NCBI RefSeq assembly: GCF_030035675.1
Contig: NC_084491.1
Span: 27,631,801-27,695,800, forward strand
DNA: 64,000 nt
Direction of reading: 5' to 3'
From: Rhineura floridana
Taxonomy: Eukaryota; Chordata; Lepidosauria; Squamata; Rhineuridae
In this document: positions 32,148 to 43,389 of the stretch, piece by piece
How the letters are laid out: each line of letters starts with the position of its first letter
How positions within the stretch are numbered: the first letter of the stretch is position 1
Notes under the pieces: generated by a model
Database searches by the model: none
The model's input: only the letters and a program-made list of their open reading frames with translations
What the model was told of the DNA's origin: nothing
Made by a program: the position numbers and the translations under genes

Positions 32148-33951
32148 GCTTTGCAATCGCCTTATTTTTGCCTGTCTGGAATGTGTCCTTGAACTCTGAT
32201 AATACTATTTCTTGCCTGGATGGAGGATACAGGGGCATGTACGAGTGCGATATTAGCATACTGTACAAAGGCAAAATCATCATCTGTTGCCTTACCCACT
32301 TCTGCCTCTGGTCCCACCCATTGCTAGCATGTGCCCCCAGAAAGTTTCCCAGAAGGATATGTGGCCTTCCACTGAAAGATGTTCCTATTCCTGTAATTCT
32401 AACAACCATGTGTAAAATTATTATTCTGCACTATTGCAGATGGAAGACTGAAATAGAGTGGCTATAGCAGAAGCACCAAATGAACTGGGGGTTTCTCAGT
32501 TAGTAGTTTAAAGCCTCTTACCCGCTCTGCTGCACCAGCAATTCCCAAAGCTAAGGCAATGTCCCAACCTATCCGAATGTTTCTCTTTGCCAATAAAATC
32601 CACCTTACGCAGCCACTCCAAGGATGGCCTAGGTGGCTCTAATGTGCTGTTTCAGCACTTGCAATGCAAAGTCAAAACATTTGGAAAGCTCTGCCACCAC
32701 CAGTCCACACGACCAGAACACACAGGCAGTGATTAATGAGGCTAAGCCATTTGCATGTTTGGCTTCTTGCAATCAGCACAGAGCTAGTCCCACTAAAAGA
32801 ATACTTGCATTTTCTGGGAACATTTTCCACACTATGCCATAGTACCAAATTGGGAACCCCAACATCTTGGTTCTGGTTTTGAAGATTAAGACACTGAGTT
32901 TCCAGAGGATCTTTGCAGCATGATCCAGTGTTCTACCAAATCCTCTCCTCATGCAAAACTCCAGCATGTGGAATATCTGTTCATTAACCTACATCCCTGC
33001 CCCCAGTGTGGTCTGTTCTGGACACGTACACTGTAGGGTGAGGACTGACTCATGTTCTCAGTTTTAAGTGGAAGATTTTTAGGACATGGAGTTATCTGCC
33101 CAATATCCTATCCAAAATATACGAGTACCAATGCCAGCACAAAGGCTCACAGGAAGAGGCCACAAGCAGAAAATCCAGGGAAGACATAAAAGGGTTAACC
33201 TCACAAGATGGGGGAGAAAGGAAGAAAAATTTACTGACAATTAAAATTAAGACTGTGTGGTTCCATTTAGTTTGTGATATACATTTTATATACTGTTTTA
33301 GAATGCCCAAAATGTATCACATCCATTACCCTACTACAATCCTTACAACAGCCCTTTAAAGTAGATCAGGGTTGTTATTCTTATTTTAGAAGTAAATATT
33401 GCGGATGAGAGGGAAGCACTGAGGCTAAGACATGATTCGCATGTAAAGCCAAGCCAAATGTGGCTTAGCACGGACAAGGGCATTCTGGAGTGAAGATATG
33501 GCTGCTTTTTGGCCTTGCTGCACTGCTGTGAGCTAAGCCATAGTTTTGCTTAGTGTTACATTCAAATGCTGGGACTCCTGGCTTGTCTCGGGGAAATAAA
33601 GCACAAGCCCAGGTTGGGCCACAACACTGAGTCAAACCATGACTTAGCTCCCGATAGCATAGCAGCAGGGCTGGCAAAGCACTAACAGCCATGATTTTCT
33701 CTCCAGGAACCTGCACATTTGCTCACTTGGGATAAGCCATGGCTTGGCCAAGTGTTACATATGAACTGGGCCTAAGAGAAAGACTGGCTTGTCTAAAGCC
33801 ATCATGTGAGATCATGGCAGAGGCATGACTTGAACCAAGGACTTCCCAATCCACAACTCACTCCCTTTCCTATTACACCAGCTGAATGAACTCCAGAGTA
33901 AGTCTTCAAAAATCCCTTCTCCAATTAGATTACACCCACTCAGCCTATCAA

Positions 33952-33957
33952 TTTATT
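33952..33957 (-). terminator. Likely RPUSD4 poly(A) signal
   Basis: AATAAA on the minus strand lies about 340 bases downstream of the RPUSD4 stop codon. It is the first canonical signal I found there. Confidence 0.45.
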
Positions 33958-34294
33958 TTATTCAGGCAAGAAAGTTGTTTGCACTGGGCTAAGGCTCAGA
34001 TGCCTCAACTGCTGTTTCAATAACTGATGTCACACGGTCTGCTGAATATTCAAATACTCCAGTTCTGTTTCAAACACCATGGGATCTCTGTCTCCACTCC
34101 CCTTGGCAGCTGAATACAGAGTCTCACCACTTGGCCCAAAGATTCCCTGGAGAGATGAAGGCTTCTGGGAGAAGCAAATCTTTCCATTCCACAGGCGGTC
34201 CAAGGTGCTCTGCACGTAGGGGAATCCCAGGAACTAGAAAGTCAAGGAAAATAAGCTTCTCCAATGAAGCAATGCTGGCCATCAGTGTCCTGGC

Positions 34295-36432
34295 TCACTT
34301 TTTTCCCAACTCTGGAAACTCCAGTTTCAGTCGCTGTAAGGAACGTGTGAAGAAGAGGGGTGGCCTGCAAACCAAGTGGATTTTATCTTCCTTGCTGCCA
34401 TTTTGCTCAGGCAGGGTGAGCTGACAGGCATGCAAGTGAAGTGGGAGGTGGCGAGCTTTGGCTTGTTCCAAGCCCAGCCTCTTCAATGTGCCCACAGGAA
34501 GCTTCTGCACAAAAAAAAAAAAAGGAAGAAAGTGACCTATTGGGCAGCAACAGCAAGATTCTCTTAGGTTCCCCACCCCCATTAGATCTCCCAAGTAAGT
34601 TGCATCCAGCAAAAAATGGGCCAGTATGACTGAAAGAATGTAAGAAATTAGGGAGCATCAGAGAAGTAAGCGATGAGTTATTGGAGGTGTGAAGTCCCTC
34701 ATACAGATATAAGTGCAAACGATATGAACAAGTTATCTTCTCAATTTTTTGAGAGATGTTGTTCAAGAAATTGACTTGGCAAGGGAACAGAATACGTCTT
34801 AATGGGTCACAGTGTTTTCTTGTAGATAGTTTTTGAGAATTAGGAATGTTAAAAAAAGTTGTGTGTAGCCATATATTTAGTGGTTAGCCACTGGAAAAAA
34901 ACTGGCAGGGTCTAAAAATAAGCTGATTGGTTCACATGGATGTATGAGGCAGAGTTTAATGAACATTCAGTGCATGTGGTGAGATTCTCTTCAAGGTTTG
35001 AAAGTGTATAACAGGGTTTTTTAAATTATGCATAACAAAAAGGGAATTACTGTCAAAGTAAATTAAAAAGGAACTATGTTTTTGCTATAAAGGTCTGCTG
35101 TGTTCTGGCTGTCATTCAAATCATATGCAGAGTAGTACTAATATAATAAATGATACTGATGATACTCTCCAAATGGATTAATACACGTTCACCTTGACAG
35201 TTCTGGAAGCACTAAAGACCTCAACAACCATCAAGCGTACATCATAGGATACAAAGGATAACCAACTAGATTGGTGCCTGACAGCAATTCAAGCTAAAAA
35301 GCTCTTTTTGATTCAGTCACAGTGATGCTCTGTATCAAGTGCAGGGAACCTCTGGCCCTCCAGATGCTGCTGAACTACAACTCCCATCATCCCTGGCCAA
35401 TGCACAGTAAAAATTCAGCTAGTTTCACTTTTAAGGAAAACAGTTTTCAAAAGTTGCACAGGAATATTCTGCACTGTAATGTTACCCCCAAGAGAGGTAA
35501 AAACCCATATGCTTGCTGAATGTGAAGCCCTTACTGCTATGAGGCCCCACCTTAATTACAGTCAATGAAGTTGGGTTGAAAATTTTCTAGTGGTTTATTT
35601 TTCTGTTTTTTGTAAGTTCATTAGTAAAAACAAATGGCTGCTAAATGCAAATACATGGTTAGGCAAGATAAGCAGTTTTAATTTTGTTTACTAAACAAAC
35701 ATGTTTAGGACATCAGAACATTTTCCAATGAAAACTGACATTTTTGATGTAAATCCTAATACCCTAATATGCATAGGATAATCTCCCAGGAAATCCATAC
35801 CACTGATATCAGTGTCCCTCTAACAAAATAGGATTTTGGCCCCAGATGAGGAGAATAGGGTGCACCCTCAGAATACTGACTTCCTTGGCTTAGATGTAGC
35901 AGATTCCTGGAGTGGGTCATTTTTCCAGGCCTGAGGCCGCTGGTTCCTGGTACTCTCCCAGGGCATTTAACATCAAGTGAAAAGGGAGTGGTTGCTTCAA
36001 TTGTACTGTAATTTGAAGCAGAAAACAACCACCTCAGGGTGGGCGATCAGTTCACTAACTGGAAACCTCACTGTACTGGAAACCTCACTGTACTGAAATG
36101 GATGAAAACTCAAGCCAGGACACTTTTTAAAATTTGGCTAAGGCTGCAATCCTAAGCAAACTTACCTGCGAGTTAAGGGTCACTGAACACAGTGGGACTT
36201 ATTTCCAAGTAGAGCAGACAAATATTTGTAAGTTGACCACACAAATATTTGTAACGCCCTAATTTTATCACGACAACAAAAGATAATCAATCAACAGAGT
36301 TGATACTTATGCTAAGTTACAAAATCTAAAATGACCAACTGTTAGTGTGAACAAAGTAGAACACTGTATGTATTTGTTCATACACGTGATTGAAATAAAT
36401 AAAATAAAATTTAGTAAGTTCAGATTTTTGTA

Positions 36433-36472
<40 letters not shown>

Positions 36473-39400
36473 TTTATTTCTAGGCCGCCTATCTGGCGGC
36501 TTTTAACCTGACCCACTAGGGTCAGCCTACCCTTTACACATTTGGGGGGGGGGGGGAGGAGAAAGAAGAAAAAGTAAAACTTTAAGCAAAGACAAAAAAT
36601 CTATTGTTAAAAGCAATTCTGATAAGTATGAAGCAGGACAAGTATCATGAAACTTCTGGAAATATTGGACCACTGGGAATTGACCAGTGCGCCAATCCTA
36701 TTTCCAAGCAAGTGTAGTGAATTCACTGAAAGCAGGGCATAAGAGGCATCTATTTCATCCTATTGTCTTCTTTCACGGAAGTTCAAAGTCACACTCAACT
36801 CCTTTCATCATGCCTCTCTTACCTGTGGTGCCAGCTTGCTCCAGTGAGAGTATTTGTGGTCCCCAAGGACTGGACACCCTAAGCCATAGGCCAAGTGGAC
36901 TCTGAGTTGATGCTTCACTCCTACATACAAGAGGGAAGCGGGGGGGGGGGGAATGAAGCACACACATATCAAGCATAGCAATCCAATACACCTGCCTGCT
37001 CATTTTTAGCAATGGGCTGCCTAGACTAAGTTCCATGTGCACCTTGCCTCAAGGGAAAGGGTGAGTTTTGAATGGCTAGTCCAGCTGAGTACCAGTTCTA
37101 TTCTGCTTTGCATGCAGAAGATCAAAGATTCAACCCTGGCATCTCCAGGTAAGAATGGGAGAGAGATCCCTGCCCAAAACCTTGGAGAGCCAATTGTTAA
37201 TTGGCATCGATGACAGTGAACAAGAAGGATCAATGGTCTGACTTGGGATAAGACAGCACCCTAAGGTCCTATGAAAAACATGTAGTGGGTCAAATCACTA
37301 TTGTGAACCCCAGCACAAGATTTCAAAGTGACCAAACTTGATCTCTGTATGTTTGTTTTTGATGTTTTTAGTTGCTGTAAACCGCCCAGAGAGCTTCGGC
37401 TATGGGGCGGTATACAAATACAATAAACAACATATCAGGCTCCAAGACGTTCAGGAAAGCTTTTGTACTCAGTGCTGAAATCACTTTGCAGATGTTCCTG
37501 AGCAGAACTAGCAAACGGGGGGGGGGGGAGATTTGGGCGAGGCATTACCTGTGACTGGCTGGAGTTCAAGGAGGGAACAAGAAGAAAAGCTACTCAGCAC
37601 TCGGTACCGGGTCACTGCCTTATTTGCATTTCTGTGCTGGCGCACTTTGAACATATGACCATCCTCAAAGGACATGCGGTAGTTTGGAGCAAGTGCCATC
37701 TAAGCCAAAGAGAGGTAAACAGACAGAGGTATCACACTGTAGAGAACCATCACTTGTTATCAACCTCATGCATGTGATGACATAACAGGCAGTACAACTG
37801 GGTGTATTTAAGTACTGTGTGTGCAGTAATGGTTGCTGGGAGAGTGGAGCTCCCACACCATGATCGTCATACTTGTCAGATCGCATTACGGAATATAAAC
37901 CTTATCGGCCTGTACGATCTATAAATGACCATACTCTCATTGTTCCATCAACCTTCTCTGTTCATCAAATGGCTACCAGAAAGAAAGCTTTTTCAATTGT
38001 AGCCCCCACCTTATGGAATAATTTACCTCCTGAGATACGGTCCTCTTCTTCTCTCATTGACTTCCGACGCCAGACCAAAACATTTTTATTTCAGCAAGCT
38101 TTTAATACTTAATTGGTGCTGATTCAATTGTTTTTAGGGATAATATTATTATATGTATTGGTTTTTTATTCTATGTTGTTAGCAATTTGAGATTATGTTT
38201 ATTGTACGCCGCTCTGAATTCCAAAATTCGGAACTAGGGCGGGATATAAAATTTTTAAATAAATAAATAAAATAAATGATCTGTGCCACCATCTGGTTGC
38301 ACCCTGATGCTGCCAGGGATTGTGGAGCAGGAGCTCCACCTTCTCAGTCACAGGGGTCCTTAGCCAGCCACAGGGGCTCTCAGCCAGGCATCAACCTGGC
38401 TACCTGCTGGCTTTGGGTCTGAATACACTATATATGGTTCCTTTTTTTTTTTTGCCTTAGCAGCCCAATGGAGCAGACAAAATTTCATTGTACAACATGG
38501 GGTCCTGTCTGCTGGGGACCACCAATGCTAAAATATACTTCTATAAATTTGTATTTCTGAGACGTCCAATGGTTTCTAACAAATAAATGACTGACTGAGG
38601 ACAACAGTAAGGAAAATTAGACGACTTCATACAAAGACCACCAAAATTCTCAGTTGGCAGGACAGATCACACAGCCTGGTCCTTGTCCAGTCTTGCCTGT
38701 GCTTCCCTTTATTGTCATTGCAATGCATGCTGTGGGTGGGCTTGTTAATGGAGCAGCCCAACCCTGCTGACGTTGGGCAAAATCCCAATGCAAAAATGAA
38801 ATTAAGCCACAGCCTGGGTGGGTCTGTGACACAGATTATTTGTTCTCTTACGACACTGATGGTGATGCAGCCCAGTTTGGGCACAATTACAGCAGAGCAA
38901 GCATGGTGCAGCATTAGCTAGAAAGTGCTCAAGAGCGGACCAGCACTGTTTTTAAGGGCAGGTTTCTGAACCTGGGAGACAGCCCCAAATCATGCATCAT
39001 GTTCGTTTCCCAGGTATAAAGCTTAAATAATAAATCTGTGCCTTGGTGCTCAGGAGGAATGAAAAACACCAGAAAACCCTCCTGTGAAACTGTGTGGCTA
39101 GGACAGCCAAGACATTGCTAACAGGAAGCAAACTCACTTTATAGTGCACTTGGTTGCCTTCTGCTTCCTTCTCCATGATGGGAATGTCCACCAGCCCCTC
39201 TGTTGGCTTTGGTTCTCCAACGCAGATTGCCCTACCAAAATAAGAAGTGACGAACAGTGCCACATTTCAGCCCCCTGTTACAACTATCAGCTCTCCTTGC
39301 AAGGGGTAGTATCCAGCATTTCATAACTGGCACTGCACCAGAGAGGCAGCGCTGAAGAGACCCTTGGCTTATAAGAAGTTGAATCCCAATAAAGTGTCTC

Positions 39401-42400
39401 ATACCAGTATTTCTTCTCCACTTGGCGGGTTTTGAAGAGCTCCTGGATCCAGTGTGCAATGTCCTGGTCACGTGCCAGCACCATGACCCCAGTTGTTTCT
39501 TTGTCCAGCCGGTGACACAGGTGCAGGGGCTCAGCTTTCATGCCATCCAACATCTTCGCTAGTACTGGCAGCACGTCTGTGATGCACATTTTCACCTTGG
39601 GGCCACCTGGGAGGAATTCAGAAACAGCCTCAATCACACAGCTTCCGAAGAGATTTCCTTCCCCAGAAAAGCTGCACTCCCAATGTAGGAACGCTCCAAA
39701 GTATCACAGACCTGCCACTTAAGATTACTGCATATATCCACTGAGCTGCTTGGAAAGACTGTTCGAAATCTATATAATTAGGCACATACCTGTTTAACTG
39801 TGGCCAGTAGATCTTCCTATAGGCTACAAACTGTGGCCCCCAATACCAGGGCAGAGTGTGCAGAAGCAGTAACTGTGGCTGGGGAAATTCAGCAATGTGT
39901 TGTGGCTGTGTTTTGTTCCTCTCTTTGTCTCTTCCCTGTTACAAAAACAGAGACTCGCGGGAGGAGTAGCCACACCACCCTGTTACATCTCCCCAGAACG
40001 GAGAGAGTGACATACCATGGCTGCCACCTCTGCAGTGTCTATCTTTACAGTAGGAGTAGAAAAGAACAGACAAGTGAAGCACCCCCTGAATTATTATTTG
40101 CAAAATGGCTGATGCAGCACTCAGAACATAGGCAGGAGGCAGTGTTTGCTCAGAGAGGTTTTTCATCTAGATTATAAACAATTTTAACAAATATATAATG
40201 ACAGTTCAAAGCCACATGCACAGGCAGGAGAGTTTATCAGACTCTAGTCCGGTGACGTGAGAAGCTCACAAGTGCAGCGAGTTGGAGAAAACCATCCTGT
40301 TGTCATCCCCTCACTCCCAATCACATCATCTAATAAGCAAAGGTATATTGCCCCTAAAAAAACCCTTGAGAGCAGCGTAACAAGGACTCCATTCCACAGG
40401 ATCAATTCATATTTAACATACTGAACAGTGTCAGAAACAGATGAGATGCAATTTTGGTTATGAGCTCTGAATATGCTCAGATAGTTAGCAGAACTGTCTA
40501 CAATTGGGAACTTGTAACACACACACCCAGCTGTTGTTGGACTACAACTCCCATCATCCCAGACCACAGACCATGCTGGCTGAAGCTGGCGGGAACTGGA
40601 GTCCAATAATATTTGGAAGACCAATACAGGAAGACCTTCCAATTATATGACAAGAGTGTATTCCTCTCACCATGAACAGGGAGGCCATAAGGTTTGTTAA
40701 TCACCACAATCTCTTTATTCTGGTAGATAATCCCCTGTTTGAGTGCCTTGGCCAGCACATTAGGATGAACCCGCTGCAACTGCTGGGTTAGTTGAGCAAG
40801 TTCTCGCACACGCCTCAGTACCGGGTCCTTAGGAATCTTTGAAGAACCAATGAAGAAAGAACAAGGTAGTTAGCAATACTGCATTGCTTTGGGTGCCATA
40901 AAACATATAAAATGCAATTAACATTTTTTAAAAAAGAAATGTAACTATTGATGACAACAATACACTAAAGTCCATGATTTGCAAAACAAAAACACCAGGA
41001 AAATAGCATTGCAGCCAATTAAAGTGCCAACCTAGACATTATGCAGCAAAATCATACACATTTTCTGTTTTAAATGAAAAGATCTCTAAGGGGGCTGAGA
41101 CTCTGAGCTGTGGAGGGAGAGATGGAATGTTTAACCCTTTTCTCTCTGGCCATTTCCCCACGCAAAATCACCTCCCGGTAAGCGGCTTTTCCACCTACAG
41201 TGAAAAACATGTCTTTGCCCCTGTGGGTGGAAAAGCATTGGGGAGGTTATCAGAAAAACAGCCAATACAAAAGGGATAAAACAGCCTCTCTTTGCTAATT
41301 ATCTGTTCTATCAGGATTCAGCAATAGGAGAAATGGGTTCTGCTGGAAAACAAGCTCCATTAAGCTCCTCCTCTCCCTGAACTGTTTTATTTATTATAAC
41401 TACTATGTAACTTTTCAACAGAAAGCTGCCTTTATGAGGATAGCAGTTCATGCATGCGCTGATGTGATCCCTGGTTACTGCTCTCTTCTGCCACAATAAA
41501 TCTTTAAGGCTTTTAGCTGGACTGTAGTTCCTCACACTGAGTCAGGCCACTGATCAGTCTAGCTCAGTATTGCCTACTAAACTGACTAGCAGCAGTGCTC
41601 AAGAGTTTCAGACATGGGGCATTCTCAGCAGCTACACTGATGTAATGAAAACTTTTTAAAAAGAGAGGATGTGCTATCTCCCAAGCAACATCACACATAA
41701 AAGGAGATGAAACGCCATCACATTTCATTATTTTACATAAGCTACCAATTTATTTATTTATTTAGGTTTATATATTGCCTTTTCCCTCCATCAAAAGAGC
41801 CATAAAGGCGAGTGGGGGGAGGGGGGTGTCAAAATAAACAAATAAAAATAAACAAATACATAAATTATCATAAAAACAATTTAACTACAAAAGTTAAGAT
41901 CCAGGGTCATATTCAACTAAATCCTACTCACAGCAGATCCACTGAGATGAATGAACCCAACGTAGTCATGTCCATTAATTTCAATGGGTCTACTCTGAGT
42001 CAACCTAGTATTGGATACATCCCAACAAACCTATGCTTATGTTATTAGCAAGGATCATGGGCATTTTCACTGATATGCAAATACATGTTATCATTCATTT
42101 ATCAAGTACATTTTGGGAGAAAGGGCAGGATATAAATTTAATAAATAAATAAAATTGTAACTAGGCATGTAACAACCCGCCTCCACGCAGAGATGCATCA
42201 CGAGCCTTTTAAAGGGCTCCCAGGGCATGATGCATGCCGGAATATGTAGTCCCACCCCTACGCATGCCGGGAGACACAGCCCTACTGACTCACCTCTTTC
42301 TGCTGTTTTTTCTGCTCCTGCTTCTCAGCTCGTATTTTCTCAGCAAGCTGCTGGGCGTTGAGAGGCGCGGCTGCGCTTTGACTGTGAGAAAAGGACCGCT

Positions 42401-42458
42401 GTCCTGCCTTCACAGCAAGTCCCAGAACACCGCGAGGGACAGCCCTTCGAGCCGCCAT
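34295..42458 (-). CDS. RPUSD4: Mitochondrial RNA pseudouridine synthase RPUSD4, 7 exons, 361 aa
   Basis: An RluA-type pseudouridine synthase. In mammals it modifies mitochondrial 16S rRNA and tRNA-Met and supports mitoribosome assembly. Exons on the minus strand: 42458-42294, 40836-40671, 39606-39405, 39231-39138, 37699-37549, 36920-36823 and 34504-34295 (1086 nt, phases agree, GT-AG throughout). The Arg-rich N-terminus [20 protein letters not shown] fits a mitochondrial presequence. Matches to human from memory: [82 protein letters not shown] and [20 protein letters not shown]. Asp145 in HRLDKETTG is the catalytic Asp of the family. The human protein is 377 aa; the shorter C-terminus here seems natural. 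It shares a CpG-rich promoter region with a divergent + strand exon. Confidence 0.96.
34600..35330. other. Part of RPUSD4 intron 6, no recognised element
   Basis: AT-rich sequence with no recognised repeat family or exon. Most of 35410-36130 is likewise blank. Confidence 0.4.
35337..35404 (+). mobile_element. Palindromic MITE, family A, left half
   Basis: CTCTGGCCCTCCAGATGCTG CTGAACTACAACTCCCATCA TCCCTGG, then unrelated sequence. The right arm is lost. Confidence 0.7.
36143..36216 (+). mobile_element. Short element, family C
   Basis: GGCTGCAATCCTAAGCAAAC TTACCTGCGAGTTAAGGGTC ... ACAGTGGGACTTATTTCCAA GTAG. Related copies are at 45408, 46248, 56808, 58440, 58937 and 59952. Confidence 0.6.
36437..36535 (-). 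mobile_element. (AAT)n and L2-like LINE tail, minus orientation
   Basis: About eleven AAT units, then TTTTATTTCTAGGCCGCCTA TCTGGCGGC, the reverse complement of a LINE 3' tail. A run of 13 G follows at 36544. Confidence 0.6.
37105..37276 (+). mobile_element. tRNA-derived SINE
   Basis: CTGCTTTGCATGCAGAAGAT CAAAGATTCAACCCTGGCAT CTCCAGG, ending CAGCACCCTAAGGTCCTATG. It lies in RPUSD4 intron 5. Confidence 0.75.
37345..37430 (+). mobile_element. L2-like LINE 3' tail
   Basis: GTAAACCGCCCAGAGAGCTT CGGCTATGGGGCGGTATACA AATACAATAAACAA. It is the same tail type as at 24960. Confidence 0.65.
37868..38276 (+). mobile_element. 5'-truncated L2-like LINE with intact C-terminal frame
   Basis: An open frame from 37873 to 38112 ends with [20 protein letters not shown] and [16 protein letters not shown], the C-terminus of an L2-like LINE protein. 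The 3' tail has GTACGCCGCTCTGAATTCCA, GGCGGGATATAAA and (AAATA)n. It lies in RPUSD4 intron 4, antisense to the gene. The clean frame suggests a fairly recent insertion. Confidence 0.8.
38280..39130. other. Rest of RPUSD4 intron 4, no recognised element
   Basis: About 850 bases with a T run at 38442 but no recognised repeat or exon. Confidence 0.4.
40525..40626 (+). mobile_element. Palindromic MITE, family A
   Basis: CAGCTGTTGTTGGACTACAA CTCCCATCATCCCAGACCAC ... GGCGGGAACTGGAGTCCAAT AATATTTGGAAGACC. It lies in RPUSD4 intron 2. Confidence 0.75.
40840..41520. other. Part of RPUSD4 intron 1, no recognised element
   Basis: No repeat, exon or RNA gene is recognised here. Confidence 0.4.
41527..41622 (-). 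mobile_element. tRNA-derived SINE fragment
   Basis: CACTGAGTCAGGCCACTGAT CAGTCTAGCTCAGTATTGCC is the reverse complement of the SINE 3' half. Confidence 0.7.
41908..42030 (+). mobile_element. Short palindromic element, family B
   Basis: ATTCAACTAAATCCTACTCA CAGCAGATCCACTGAGATGA, then TTAATTTCAATGGGTCTACT CTGAGTCAACCTAGTATTGG. Confidence 0.65.
42105..42155 (+). mobile_element. L2-like LINE 3' tail
   Basis: TTTTGGGAGAAAGGGCAGGA TATAAATTTAATAAATAAAT. About 140 bases from RPUSD4 exon 1. Confidence 0.55.
42232..42250 (-). promoter_or_regulatory. ZNF143 (SBS)-like site at the RPUSD4 promoter
   Basis: On the minus strand it reads ACTACATATTCCGGCATGC, close to the ZNF143/Staf consensus ACTACAATTCCCAGCATGC. 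A second partial copy (CTCCCGGCATGC) lies at 42261-42275. It sits just inside RPUSD4 intron 1. Confidence 0.45.
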
Positions 42459-42900
42459 TTTCTCTAGGGCTGTCCAACGTCAAACGGAACCCACAGATGG
42501 GCGTGGCATCAGCATTCCTTCCTCCGCCCCTTCTTCTCGCGGGCTACCATCGCGCCAAATCAGAAGACAAGTCGAAGGAGCTTTGACCAATCAACTCCAA
42601 CGTCTCTGTCTGTCTGTCTCTCTCTCCAATGAGATATCGGTGCGGTGCCCTCCGTGGCTCACTGTGTCCAATAAAAGTAGATCTTATGTGTTCTGGGAAA
42701 GCAGCGGGAGGGAAAGGAATGTTGGCGCACCAATGAAAAAGAACGCTACGGAGCGCCTCAGACCAATGGGAGCGGGCGAGGTATGGTGGGGGCGGGCCTT
42801 ACCATTTTTCGGTTTAAACAACGGCAGTTGTGAGGCAGAGTAACCGTTGTTGCGCGAGGGCAGAAGGAAACCGAGCGGGCGGCGAGCAGGTAATAACGGA
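42430..42900. promoter_or_regulatory. CpG-rich bidirectional promoter with five CCAAT boxes
   Basis: The region between the RPUSD4 start codon and a + strand exon is CpG-rich. It carries CCAAT in the + orientation at 42587, 42626, 42668, 42730 and 42763, a GC box (GGGGGCGGGCC) near 42788, and a MYB-type TAACCGTT at 42840. Spacing of the CCAAT boxes is 33-62 bases, as in NF-Y-dependent promoters. Confidence 0.7.
42830..42889 (+). other. Putative non-coding first exon of a + strand transcript
   Basis: The sequence after the CCAAT array ends in GGCGGCGAGCAG followed by GTAATA, a usable splice donor at 42890. It has no convincing coding start. It may be the 5' exon of HYLS1, whose coding exon (54639) needs an upstream partner. 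A second possibility is FAM118B, which flanks RPUSD4 head to head in human, but no FAM118B coding exon is seen in the window. Confidence 0.4.
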
Positions 42901-43016
42901 GGGAACGGTAAGATAGAGAGAGCACGTGCTGGGTCGTGGACGATGCGTGCGCAGTCGCTGCTTGACGGGGTTTTTCTCCATACTGGGGAGAAAACAACCC
43001 AGCCACAGCGCTCTTT

Positions 43017-43200
43017 GTTATGTTTATAGCCCGCCTTTCCCCCAAGGACCTCAAGGCGGTGTGCGTGCCACTCTCATTTTTTATTCTCACAACAACCCTG
43101 TGAGGTGGGTTAGGCCGAGAGATATAGTGACTGGCTGAGGATCACCCAGTGAGCTTCCTGGTGGAGTAGGGATTTTAGCCTGGGTTTCCTGAGCCCTATC
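43017..43200 (-). mobile_element. MIR/L2-linked or SINE-like repeat
   Basis: TTATAGCCCGCCTTTCCCCC AAGGACCTCAAGGCGG, CAACAACCCTGTGAGGTGGG, then CACCCAGTGAGCTTCCTGG. It is the same unit as at 9215. Confidence 0.6.
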
Positions 43201-43207
43201 CTGATAT

Positions 43208-43339
43208 CCAGGGTGGGGAGCCTGTGGACCTCCAGCTGTTGGACTCCAGCTCCCATAATCTCTGACCATTGGCCCCAATGGCTGATGAGTGATGGAGTCA
43301 ATATCACCTGAAGAGGCACAGGTTCCCTATCCCTGCTGT
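43208..43339 (+). mobile_element. Palindromic MITE, family A
   Basis: CAGGGTGGGGAGCCTGTGGA CCTCCAGCTGTTGG ... CACAGGTTCCCTATCCCTGC. Both ends are present. Confidence 0.8.
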
Positions 43340-43389
43340 GATACTCTGTTAGCTATAGTTGTAGCTGTGCAGACCAAAAGGAAACAATC

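Larger units (their letters stand above)
30955..34294. other. PANX3-RPUSD4 intergenic region
   Basis: Both flanking genes run leftward. Apart from the Sauria SINE and the possible PANX3 promoter, 32150-33290 and 33430-33950 hold nothing recognised. 33300-33420 and 33810-33890 look like old MIR/L2-type fragments (ACTTGAACCAAGGACTTCCC). Confidence 0.45.
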
